The notes under the pieces: model-generated
Told to the model about the DNA's origin: nothing
Databases searched by the model: none
Seen by the model: only the letters and a program-made list of their open reading frames with translations
Shown: piece after piece, positions 54,047 to 63,035 of the stretch
Layout: each line of letters begins with the position of its first letter
How positions within the stretch are numbered: the first letter of the stretch is position 1
Assembly: GCA_015069185.1 (NCBI GenBank)
Contig: SVJB01000009.1
Span: forward strand, 1-64,000
Direction: 5' to 3'
Source: Oscillospiraceae bacterium
Lineage (GTDB): Bacteria; Bacillota; Clostridia; UBA1212; UBA1255
Length of the DNA stretch: 64,000 nt
Program-made: the position numbers and the translations under genes

Positions 54047-54538
54047 ATGGGATTAAATATTGTTTTGGTTGAACCGGAAATACCACAGAATACAGGCAAT
54101 ATTGTGCGTACATGTGCGGCAATGAATGCAAAGCTCCATTTGATAAGACCTCTTGGATTCTCAGTCGAGGATCGTTATCTGAAGCGTGCCGGGCTTGATT
54201 ATTGGCATTTTGTGGATATAAGGTATTACGATAGTTTTCAGGAAATGAAAGAAAAGCAAGGTCCTGATGCCCGCTTTTTCTTCGCATCTACAAAGTCAAA
54301 GCAATCATACACAGATATTACATACAAAGATGAAGATTATATTGTTTTTGGTAAGGAAACAAAAGGCCTCCCGGAAGATCTCCTGAAGGCCAATTACGAT
54401 CATTGTATCCGTATTCCTATGCGAGATGAATATAGATCTCTTAATTTGTCTAATTCTGTAGCGATTATCGCTTACGAAGCTATGCGTCAATTAGGTTTTC
54501 CAGATATGTCTGCTGACGGAGCGTTAACCCAATATTAA
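54047..54538 (+). CDS. trmL: tRNA (cytidine(34)-2'-O)-methyltransferase
   Basis: 163 residues, a minimal SPOUT methyltransferase: NIVLVEPEIPQNTGNIVRTC, HLIRPLGFSVEDRYLKRAGL, YIVFGKETKGLPEDLL, and the knot end IPMRDEYRSLNLSNSVAIIA binding S-adenosylmethionine. It methylates the wobble nucleotide of tRNA-Leu isoacceptors. Complete length. GAGGAAAA lies before ATG. Confidence 0.95.
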   Translation: MGLNIVLVEPEIPQNTGNIVRTCAAMNAKLHLIRPLGFSVEDRYLKRAGLDYWHFVDIRYYDSFQEMKEKQGPDARFFFASTKSKQSYTDITYKDEDYIVFGKETKGLPEDLLKANYDHCIRIPMRDEYRSLNLSNSVAIIAYEAMRQLGFPDMSADGALTQY

Positions 54539-54545
54539 GCTATAT

Positions 54546-57500
54546 TTATTTAAACTGAGCAGCTCCCAGCGTCAGCTTGCTCAATCGCTCAGAAGCGATT
54601 CCGGTACCGGATATAGCACTTGTATTCTTGCCCCATATTACGATATCCCCGTCGGCTTCTAACATAACGCTGAACCATGCTCCGGCACCTGCCTCTATAA
54701 TATCAGAACCTAATAAGTATGGATTTGTTTGGATTGCAGTGCTTCCGGGTGCAGTCTGACTATATGTGTTCAATCCCCAACCGTAGCATTTATTATCCAT
54801 CGTCACTATGAGTGCATGATCCTCTTGCATACTTACAGATTTGACATTGGACATTATCTTATGCAATTTACCGTCTCCGGCACCTGAATTGAAGTTAGAT
54901 ACATTTCTCCAACCAATATAATACAAGTCGTTATTATTATCTATAATAAATGATGAATGTTCCCCTGCAATAACAGCTCTTGCATTACTGTGCATCTCAA
55001 CAGGTGTAGAATAATACGCAGTTGAAGTAGCTGCTAATTTATACCATCTGTTATCACCCAATCCATACGCTTTGCCATTTGAGATAAATAATGTATGGCG
55101 TCTTGCTGCTGACATTGTAGTAACATTATCCGCGATTTTCACAAATGAACTCAAATGTGAGCCTACATTCTTTGGTCCAAGCTGTCCGTATGTATTATTA
55201 CCAACTCCATACAGTTCACCATTCTCAAACAAAATCAAAGTATGATCAAGACCACAGCTAACAGCCTTAACCTTTGAATTCACATCAGGTAATACCACAG
55301 GCAACATTACGTTTGGATCACCGCTACGACCAAGTTGACCGTATGAATTGCTGCCAAAAGAATACACCGTGCCATCATCGGTTAATATTAATACGTACGG
55401 CTCAGCAGAGCTATTGCCACCCTGAGAAGTAGCTACATCTATTACGTTTGATGCGATCAAGGCCTTTTTCAATATAGAATTAGTAACCATACCACTCTGA
55501 TACTTACTATTATCTCCCCAAGCATACAGGTTGCCATTTGCAGTAAGATAATATACATTTTTAGGACCTGTTACAATCTTTGGAGTTGTTGTTAAATTTT
55601 TCTTCTTAGCAAGCACAGTTATTGTTGTTCTTGATACAGGCGATAAAGTTATTGTAGTATCTGTATATAACTTCTGAGCGCCATCTGCAGTAGTCACTCC
55701 TATACCAACAAATGAATAGCCGGATTTAATTCCCACCGTAATCTTTATCTTCTCCCCTGTATCAAAAGTGGTGGTAAAGCCACTCTCGATTTTCTCGCCA
55801 TTAAAGCTTACAGTACCTATATTTTCCTGATAATTGACTGTAATTTCCTTTGTAGAGATATTTAAGTAAGTACGCATATGTGTCTTAACGTATGCTCCTC
55901 TTTGACGTACAAAGCTACGCAATCCCTCTACTCCCGAATTAAAGTTTGAAGTAGATAATCCACCACCACTCCATCTTTGAGCAGTAATGGCAATACCTGA
56001 TTTGCGTTCTGCTGCCATAGAATCAATAATAGAAATTAATTTTTCTTCTGTATATATATTATCAAGTACATACATAAATCTGTCATAGAAATCCTGTTTG
56101 AACTGCGGATTCTTAAGGCAAGCATTGAAAAGTCTGACAACAACCGCACCAGCCGATGAGGCAAGAGTGTGGCGGAACATATCAGTAGAAACACTGGCAC
56201 CAAAACCACAGCCATAATCCATATCCTGAATCAGGAATCTCCATTTGGTATCAAAGCCACTGGGATCATTTTCATTCTTATTACGCCATACCTTCACATT
56301 ATTTCCAGGCCAATCTGTATTAGCAAAATACATATTAGCAATAAAATGATCCACTAAACTATCCAGGTCAACTTGTGATGCTACATAATCAAAATATTCC
56401 TGTATAGCAAGATTATGCGATGTAGCATATTTAATCAACTCTTCCCATGGCTTTTCATCGCCGGGATTTCCTTCATTAACTTCATATTTACCATTATTTG
56501 GTTTAAGCGGAGTAGGTGCTTCCAATATAGCTATATTATCTTCTAAAATTCCATAGTGTGCATTAAAGTATTTGTCATCATATCTCTCACGGGCGTTATA
56601 CATTCCCCAGAACTCGCCATTTACAAATACAAGCACAGGGCGTGCTTCCAGATAATCTACATTCATAGATGCACTGGCCTTCTGCATAAACGCATCGCGT
56701 ATCATTGTATGTGGACAGTCATTGCCTGAATTTCTTAACAATATACGATCAAACGAATCTATAATATTACCATATGTATCTCTGGCTGCGCCCTGAAAAA
56801 TATCGTATTTTAATTTTCCGGGATTGCCGTCAACGGAAGGATCTGCATCTTTCTTAAAATATAATCGCATGGATTTCATATGGTTGGCCAAGGACCCATT
56901 ACCATTCATTGATATCTGAATATATTGTCCCGTTTGTTTCGTGCCTGTCTCATCAAAGAACTCAACATATCCAACAATACGCTCCTTTGTGTCATATGGA
57001 TTCTGCATTACGGTAACATATATACCTGTCTTTGTTGTGAAGTCTTCTTTTTTGGTGCTTATTGATACAATTGGCATATCATATGTAGCCACTAAAGAAG
57101 AGCTTACAAAATACGAATTAGTTACAACAGGAGTCTTTAAATTACCTTTGACAGCATATGCTTTGACTACTGTACCAATTATCTGAGAAGACGGTACGGG
57201 GAAACCAAGAGCAGAACTGGTCGCAACAGTCAAAGGACCTGCATGTTGTCCCATACTCTGTGAAATGGTAATAGCAGATGTGTAGGTTTTCTTGGTCGTA
57301 CTTGTTCTTGGGTCAGAACCGTCAGTTGTATAGTAAATGGTGTATCCATTGTCAGCAGTAAGTGTTAAATCAAACCTGGTTTTATAGACACCGCCATTCT
57401 TTGAAAATGTAACTGTGGGATCCTTGCTTACTGGTGTCGGTGTAGGTTTAGCTGTAGGTTTGGGTGTAGGCTTAGGGGTTGGAGTAGGAGTAGACATACC

Positions 57501-57758
57501 GGTATTACCTGGTGTACTTTGAGTATTGTCTGTACCTTTCGGAATATTTTCTGTTGGTGTAGCCGCTCCTGTTGGCCCCACAGACGAATTATCAGGAGTA
57601 CCATCCAAGCCTGTATCAACAGGAGATGTAATCTCAGGTGTAGTGTCTAATACATCAGGAGTCTGTTTATTACTATCACTCTGTACAGTACATGCCACTA
57701 CAGTAGATAGAACAAATATAATTATAGAGATCAATACCGAAATAAATACTTTTTTCAC
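54546..57758 (-). CDS. CotH kinase-RCC1 fusion lipoprotein
   Basis: 1070 residues from GTG 57758 (GGCGGTG upstream). Lipoprotein signal (FVLSTVVAC), Thr/Pro-rich linker to ~112, a chitobiase C-terminal-like domain (~113-225, GYTIYYTTDGSDPRTSTTKK), a CotH-type atypical kinase (~225-640: MNGNGSLANHMKSMRLYFKK, MIRDAFMQKASASMNVDYLE, FVNGEFWGMYNARERYDDKY, FLIQDMDYGCGFG), and five or more RCC1 repeats (~730-1070, e.g. TVYSFGSNSYGQLGRSG). CotH phosphorylates spore-coat or surface proteins. The RCC1 propeller presumably binds partners. It is cell-surface anchored. Confidence 0.9.
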   Translation of the reverse strand: MKKVFISVLISIIIFVLSTVVACTVQSDSNKQTPDVLDTTPEITSPVDTGLDGTPDNSSVGPTGAATPTENIPKGTDNTQSTPGNTGMSTPTPTPKPTPKPTAKPTPTPVSKDPTVTFSKNGGVYKTRFDLTLTADNGYTIYYTTDGSDPRTSTTKKTYTSAITISQSMGQHAGPLTVATSSALGFPVPSSQIIGTVVKAYAVKGNLKTPVVTNSYFVSSSLVATYDMPIVSISTKKEDFTTKTGIYVTVMQNPYDTKERIVGYVEFFDETGTKQTGQYIQISMNGNGSLANHMKSMRLYFKKDADPSVDGNPGKLKYDIFQGAARDTYGNIIDSFDRILLRNSGNDCPHTMIRDAFMQKASASMNVDYLEARPVLVFVNGEFWGMYNARERYDDKYFNAHYGILEDNIAILEAPTPLKPNNGKYEVNEGNPGDEKPWEELIKYATSHNLAIQEYFDYVASQVDLDSLVDHFIANMYFANTDWPGNNVKVWRNKNENDPSGFDTKWRFLIQDMDYGCGFGASVSTDMFRHTLASSAGAVVVRLFNACLKNPQFKQDFYDRFMYVLDNIYTEEKLISIIDSMAAERKSGIAITAQRWSGGGLSTSNFNSGVEGLRSFVRQRGAYVKTHMRTYLNISTKEITVNYQENIGTVSFNGEKIESGFTTTFDTGEKIKITVGIKSGYSFVGIGVTTADGAQKLYTDTTITLSPVSRTTITVLAKKKNLTTTPKIVTGPKNVYYLTANGNLYAWGDNSKYQSGMVTNSILKKALIASNVIDVATSQGGNSSAEPYVLILTDDGTVYSFGSNSYGQLGRSGDPNVMLPVVLPDVNSKVKAVSCGLDHTLILFENGELYGVGNNTYGQLGPKNVGSHLSSFVKIADNVTTMSAARRHTLFISNGKAYGLGDNRWYKLAATSTAYYSTPVEMHSNARAVIAGEHSSFIIDNNNDLYYIGWRNVSNFNSGAGDGKLHKIMSNVKSVSMQEDHALIVTMDNKCYGWGLNTYSQTAPGSTAIQTNPYLLGSDIIEAGAGAWFSVMLEADGDIVIWGKNTSAISGTGIASERLSKLTLGAAQFK

Positions 57759-57847
57759 AGTTCACACCGCCTTTTTGTTATTATATCGTAAAAAAACAAT
57801 GTAAAAAATGTATTATTCCTATGCATATTTGTGCAAAACCGATATTT

Positions 57848-60088
57848 TTACTGTCTACTCATTTTAGACATCTGTCTTTGTGCCATTACCAGTCCGTAGT
57901 AGATGCCTTTTTGTCTCATAAGCTCCTCATGGGTACCAACCTCAGCCACTGTTTTTTCATCAAGAACAATAATTCTATTGGCATTTCTCAGTGTAGACAA
58001 ACGATGGGCAATGGCAATGGTTGTACGATTATGAGTAAGCTTCTGTAAAGAATCCTGAATTTGTTTTTCTATTTCTGTATCTAAAGAAGCAGTAGCCTCA
58101 TCAAGAATAAGAATGCGAGGATCACGTAGTAGTGCTCTTGCGATAGCAACTCTTTGGCGCTCTCCACCTGAAAGAGTATGACCCTTCTCTCCTATTATAG
58201 TGTTGTATCCATCAGGGAGTTTCATAATAAATTCATGTGCACCTGCAATCTTTGCAGCATTTATAATCTCATCACGTGTAGCATCGGCCTTTGCATATAA
58301 CAAATTATCATATACAGAGCCGGAAAACAGTATTGTTTCCTGTAATACAACACCAATCTGGCTTCTGAGAGAATGCTGAGAAATATCTCTTATATCTGTG
58401 CCGTCTATGCATATTGAGCCATCGTTTACATCATATAGCCTCATCACAAGGTTGATCAAGGTAGATTTGCCCACACCCGACTTACCTACTAACCCTACCA
58501 TCTCACCGGGATTAATTTTGATATTCACACCTTTAAGAACATCTGTGATGCCATCATAGCTAAACGTAACATTTTTAAACTCAATCTCACCATTTATTGC
58601 CAGGTCCAGAGATTTTTCAGAATCATTCATATCTGATTTCTCATCAATAATATCAAATATTCTGGCAATAGATGTGAATACACGATTAAGAGCATTCGGG
58701 ATATTAGTAAGCCAATTAATAGGGCCATACACCATAGCCACATAAGCAGTCAACATAGAAGCCTCACCTATTGTCATAAAGCCATCTAACATTTTCACGC
58801 CGGTATAGTACAGCACCATGAAATTTCCAATCAGTAAGCCAAATCGTATGAATGGTACCAGCAATGCATAGCGAGTTTCATTTCTAATCGACAGATCCCT
58901 CAGCCGGCCTGCAGCCTGATCATAACGTTCTGTTTCTTTTTCTTCTGTACCAAAGGCCTTAACAACGCGGATTCCGGAAAAAATATCATGGAGAATTGTG
59001 TTACATTTTGAGGAAGCCTGCCACTGTCGAGAATAAATCTTTCTGGTAAACCTGTGAAAAATTCTCATAGGTATTATCGTAAGTGGCAAGGGTAATAAAA
59101 ATATAACAAGTAATTTCCAATCGTACCATATCAATAAGCCGCTAACACCGATAAGTTGTAGTATTAATCCAAGTACATTAGGAATCTGCGAATTAATAAA
59201 ATTCTGTATCTCTTGAGTATCCGAGATAACACGCTGAGTCAATTCTCCTGTTGTTTTCTTTGAGATGCCTGACATTGACAGCATTTGTATTTTGTTGAAA
59301 ACCATCTTTCGCAAATCCACAATCGTTCTGGCGCCAACATGCATCATAATAAGATTACGGGCAAGGTTTATAAGGTAGCCAATAACAGATGCAGCTACAG
59401 TAAGCAGCAGTGCGAGTACAAAACCTATAAAAACCTTTCCTCTGTCATCAGCAATAAGAGACTGTATATCCGGATTGTTTACATATGAGTCTACCAATAT
59501 CTTATTTATGTACGGATTGATAAGGCTTATGAGCAACGAAAATATAAAGAATAGCGACCCTGCCAATAATAACCACTTATGCGGCCGAATTATCTCCCAT
59601 AATCTGATAAAAAGCTTTTTCTTACTAACGCAGTTAGTACATATCCTGCCACGGCCCTTCTTATATGGGGTGCCACATACAGGACATACGTCAGAAGGCG
59701 AAGTGCCTTCGTCTTCAAAATATTCTTTCTTTTCCAGATATAGGTTGTATTTGCTGACCATATGTCCAAGTAACTTACTGTGGTCCATAGTAGCGCGACA
59801 CAAAGCCACAGTCTGGCCGGACTTAGTCTCACATTCAACGCCCACAGAGCCTACATCATGGCGGAAAATAAACTTATCAATCTCGCTAAGTGCCATGGAT
59901 ATTTGCTTTGTACCATTTGTAATAATCATAAAACAGGTTGCAGTTAACACCGCAAAGCCCTGTACAGGCGACATATCTTTATCCATATTATACGAAAACA
60001 GGCTGACAACATCTTCATCTGTAAAGGAAAACCCCCAAGAAGATAATGTCTTCAACAATTGTTGCCTGTAGTAAGTTGTATTTTCCAT
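57848..60088 (-). CDS. ABC exporter half-transporter with N-terminal zinc ribbon
   Basis: 746 residues from the ATG at 60088 (AGAAAGG upstream), not the tandem ATG nine codons earlier. Residues 1-130 form a novel-looking PH/beta domain (MDKDMSPVQGFAVLTATCFM). A zinc ribbon follows with C135, C138, C150, C153 (CPVCGTPY...CTNC). Then six transmembrane helices and the nucleotide-binding domain: Walker A VGLVGKSGVGKSTLINL, signature LSGGERQRVAIARALL, Walker B ILILDEATASLD, switch His in AHRLSTL. It is the third gene of an operon with a DUF1854 protein and a second half-transporter. Confidence 0.92.
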   Translation of the reverse strand: MENTTYYRQQLLKTLSSWGFSFTDEDVVSLFSYNMDKDMSPVQGFAVLTATCFMIITNGTKQISMALSEIDKFIFRHDVGSVGVECETKSGQTVALCRATMDHSKLLGHMVSKYNLYLEKKEYFEDEGTSPSDVCPVCGTPYKKGRGRICTNCVSKKKLFIRLWEIIRPHKWLLLAGSLFFIFSLLISLINPYINKILVDSYVNNPDIQSLIADDRGKVFIGFVLALLLTVAASVIGYLINLARNLIMMHVGARTIVDLRKMVFNKIQMLSMSGISKKTTGELTQRVISDTQEIQNFINSQIPNVLGLILQLIGVSGLLIWYDWKLLVIFLLPLPLTIIPMRIFHRFTRKIYSRQWQASSKCNTILHDIFSGIRVVKAFGTEEKETERYDQAAGRLRDLSIRNETRYALLVPFIRFGLLIGNFMVLYYTGVKMLDGFMTIGEASMLTAYVAMVYGPINWLTNIPNALNRVFTSIARIFDIIDEKSDMNDSEKSLDLAINGEIEFKNVTFSYDGITDVLKGVNIKINPGEMVGLVGKSGVGKSTLINLVMRLYDVNDGSICIDGTDIRDISQHSLRSQIGVVLQETILFSGSVYDNLLYAKADATRDEIINAAKIAGAHEFIMKLPDGYNTIIGEKGHTLSGGERQRVAIARALLRDPRILILDEATASLDTEIEKQIQDSLQKLTHNRTTIAIAHRLSTLRNANRIIVLDEKTVAEVGTHEELMRQKGIYYGLVMAQRQMSKMSRQ

Positions 60089-60117
60089 ATTTCGGTGATG
60101 CCTTTCTGTCATCATTA

Positions 60118-60603
60118 TTACAGATATAACTCTATTTTCTTATAGCTGGCTTTATCTAATCCTGCTACACTTTGTATCAGGTACCTATTGCCATCCATAT
60201 CCACAATCATTAGTCTGTCATCACTTATTTTCACAATATTTCTGTGTGTATCCTGCATTGTGAAGCTGGCGCTACCTGCTGTAGTAGTTACATCCCAGTA
60301 CGTAAAACCATATCTGTCTTTGAGTTTATCTACCGAAACAATAGTCTGCATAAAATATTTGCGTTCCAGTTCTTTCTTTAGAATATCCTGCACATTTTCA
60401 TCGAAGATAGCCAAATCTGTTATAATGCCGATTTCTTTTTTATCTTTATCAAGTACGCTGATATAGCACCATGGCTCCTCAAATGGAAAACAGCGATGCA
60501 GGAATACCCGATTACCTTCCAGAAGCAGGAATCCTCCTCCATCTGTGAAAAGTCCATCTTCTTTTGTAAAATATTTAGTATCTGTTATTATATCTAATCC
60601 CAT
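60118..60603 (-). CDS. DUF1854 domain protein
   Basis: 161 residues, whole protein equals the domain: VFLHRCFPFEEPWCYISVLD, DKKEIGIITDLAIFDENVQD, YGFTYWDVTTTAGSASFTMQ, MIVDMDGNRYLIQSVAGLDK. No signal peptide or helix anchor. In proteobacteria DUF1854 genes occur next to ABC transporters, including cyanophycin-linked loci, where the protein is thought to assist the transporter. Here it lies between the two half-transporter genes (11 bp after the first; the second begins 29 bp after its stop), so a regulatory or adaptor role is likely. Confidence 0.88.
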   Translation of the reverse strand: MGLDIITDTKYFTKEDGLFTDGGGFLLLEGNRVFLHRCFPFEEPWCYISVLDKDKKEIGIITDLAIFDENVQDILKKELERKYFMQTIVSVDKLKDRYGFTYWDVTTTAGSASFTMQDTHRNIVKISDDRLMIVDMDGNRYLIQSVAGLDKASYKKIELYL

Positions 60604-60614
60604 TTCTTACCTCT

Positions 60615-62897
60615 TTATTCTGCCACACCTACATTTTTCAGAGCTTCTAACTGTAACATATACAGTTTGTAGTAAATGCCCTTCTGCCTGATAAGTTCTC
60701 CGTGAGTGCCGGCCTCAGGCATCTTTCCATTCTCTATAACAATCAATTTATCTGCATCTCTTAAAGTCGATAATCTATGTGCAATTACGATAGTTGTCTT
60801 GCCTACAATCAGTTTCTCAAGAGCATTCTGTATCTTCCGTTCCGTTTCTGTATCCATTGCCGCGGTGGCTTCATCAAGAATAAGGATCTTTGGATTCATC
60901 AGTACAGCCCTGGCAATTGATATTCTCTGTCTCTCTCCGCCGGATAAGTCCTTATATCCCAGACCTATCTGTGTATCATACCCATCAGGCAGTTTTATAA
61001 TAAAATCATGCGCGCCGGCAATTTTAGCAGCTTGTATAATTTCCTCTTTGGTAGCATCAGGCTTGGCATAACGTATATTCTCAAGGATAGAGCCTATGAA
61101 AAGGTATGTTTCCTGTGACACGATAGCAATATTACGCCTCAAGGTCTCAAAAGAGTAGTCCTTAACATCAATACCATCTATAGTTATCTGTCCCTCTCCT
61201 ACATCATACAAACGTATAAGCAGATTTGCCAGGGTACTCTTGCCCGCACCTGAGTGTCCCACAATTCCCATCATCTGCCCCGGCTCAACCTCAAAAGAAA
61301 CATCGTCAATTATTTTCCTGTTCTTGTCATATGAAAACATAACATTTTTAAACTCCACATGGCCTTTCAGCCTGTCTTTGCTTACAGGATTTTCCTTCTC
61401 CATAACTTCCGGCTCTGCATCGTAAATCTCAAATAGTCTCTGTACACCGTTCATACAATGAGAAAAGAAATGTGTCATATCTACAAACATAAACAATGGT
61501 GAGTTAATCATGCTTACATACGAAAGGAACAGAACAAGAGTACCATACGTCATATTTCCATTCATTACGAGCCAGCCACCAACCAGCCAAACAATGGTAT
61601 TACTCAAAGACATTATCTGGTTTGCAATTGGATATGCTGTATTGTTATACACAGTAATCTGTTTGTACATATCTGTAGTTTTCTGAACATATTTTCCAAA
61701 ACGGACACTTTCTTCCTTCTCACGTGCAAAAGCTTTGACTACTCTCATGCCTGACAAAACATCGGCAAGTACACTGTTCATAGCTCTGTTACAGGAATAA
61801 TTCTTCATATGCAAATGGCCTGAGTGTCTGTAAAGTCTCGTTATCATAAAGATAAACACAGGCACCACTGACATACACAGCACAGCCAGCAGTGGGTTGA
61901 TTGTCAACATTACCACAAACACAGCGATTACCTGAACGATGTTTATCAAAAAGTACGGAAGGCCGTCAACAAAAAACCAATAAATAGATGTGGCATCCTG
62001 ATCAATCTGAGTCATCAAACCGCCTGTTTGTCTTCCTGTAAAAAAGCTTAGCGACAGCCGCTTGATAGAATCAAATATTGTCCTCTTCATATCGTAAACA
62101 AGCGTACCGGCCACCTTGGCAGTTATAACATTAGACAGAATATTGATGCCTATGCTAATCAGATTAATAACAATAATAATTGCCAGCATGAACAGCAATT
62201 GCCCATAAAACGGACTACCCTCATCAAGAATTTTATCATAAAAAAACTTTGATGAGAAATACGGTGCGATAACACCAAGTGCACTTACCATAACTAAGGC
62301 AAAGAGAACGAGTAGTATTTGTTTTATGTATTTTCGTACAAATATCCACATTCTTTTCACCAATTTGCCTCTATCCATACATTTAGGACAAATTTTTCTA
62401 TTAGGATCTGGGTATCTGCTGTGACATTTCGGGCAGAAATTATCTTTCTTAAAATCATCCTCGTCCTTCTCTATCTTGCCGTCTTGTTGAAACATTTTAA
62501 GATATTTCACAAAGAGCCTTATATCAGCTTTGCACGCATTTGTAAACATAGCAATACAGACAGTCTCATCGCCCTTCTGAGCGATAAGCCTGCCTGTTGA
62601 TATTAGTTCCTCTATGGCAAAGTTACTGTACTGATCAAGTTCGTAACTCCGAGTAGTTTTATGTTGATATTTTAAATTAAGTCTGTCGCGTTTAACACTA
62701 AAACCTGTCTGGCCTTCAATCGTCACAAGGCCTTCTAAAACAATAAGTAAATCCTTAGTTATGAAGAGGTATGTATCAGACTTAAGTAAGTCCTTATCCA
62801 TATCGCTATGAACAAAGAGCAAAATATCTTCTGTGGTCAACTTCAGATTGTCCAGTATGCTGTTTATTTCCGAGAAATATTGTGTTATTTCCAGCAT
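60615..62897 (-). CDS. ABC exporter half-transporter with N-terminal zinc ribbon
   Basis: 760 residues. Residues 1-150 match the N-terminal domain of the partner (HSDMDKDLLKSDTYLFITKD); the zinc ribbon has C155, C158, C170, C173 (CPKCHSRY...CPKC). Six transmembrane helices and an NBD follow: Walker A GIVGHSGAGKSTLANLL, signature DLSGGERQRISIARAVL, Walker B ILILDEATAAMDTE, AHRLSTL. Both NBDs look catalytically complete, unlike the usual degenerate heterodimers. First gene of the operon. Substrate unknown. Confidence 0.92.
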   Translation of the reverse strand: MLEITQYFSEINSILDNLKLTTEDILLFVHSDMDKDLLKSDTYLFITKDLLIVLEGLVTIEGQTGFSVKRDRLNLKYQHKTTRSYELDQYSNFAIEELISTGRLIAQKGDETVCIAMFTNACKADIRLFVKYLKMFQQDGKIEKDEDDFKKDNFCPKCHSRYPDPNRKICPKCMDRGKLVKRMWIFVRKYIKQILLVLFALVMVSALGVIAPYFSSKFFYDKILDEGSPFYGQLLFMLAIIIVINLISIGINILSNVITAKVAGTLVYDMKRTIFDSIKRLSLSFFTGRQTGGLMTQIDQDATSIYWFFVDGLPYFLINIVQVIAVFVVMLTINPLLAVLCMSVVPVFIFMITRLYRHSGHLHMKNYSCNRAMNSVLADVLSGMRVVKAFAREKEESVRFGKYVQKTTDMYKQITVYNNTAYPIANQIMSLSNTIVWLVGGWLVMNGNMTYGTLVLFLSYVSMINSPLFMFVDMTHFFSHCMNGVQRLFEIYDAEPEVMEKENPVSKDRLKGHVEFKNVMFSYDKNRKIIDDVSFEVEPGQMMGIVGHSGAGKSTLANLLIRLYDVGEGQITIDGIDVKDYSFETLRRNIAIVSQETYLFIGSILENIRYAKPDATKEEIIQAAKIAGAHDFIIKLPDGYDTQIGLGYKDLSGGERQRISIARAVLMNPKILILDEATAAMDTETERKIQNALEKLIVGKTTIVIAHRLSTLRDADKLIVIENGKMPEAGTHGELIRQKGIYYKLYMLQLEALKNVGVAE

Positions 62898-63035
62898 GTA
62901 ATCCTCCTATACCTCTTAGTGCGCAAAACAAAATATCTGCAGAGATATTTCTTAAATTAATATCTTGTTCATTGGGTTAATTTAAGCCGATTATAACATA
63001 CAGCAATACGAGACACAATCGTAGTTTATTCATTT

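Noticed and set aside
54582-54612. Adjacent small palindromes near the CotH 3' end as a trmL terminator
   Set aside because: Stems are short (about 7 and 6 bp) and no T-run follows on the plus strand.
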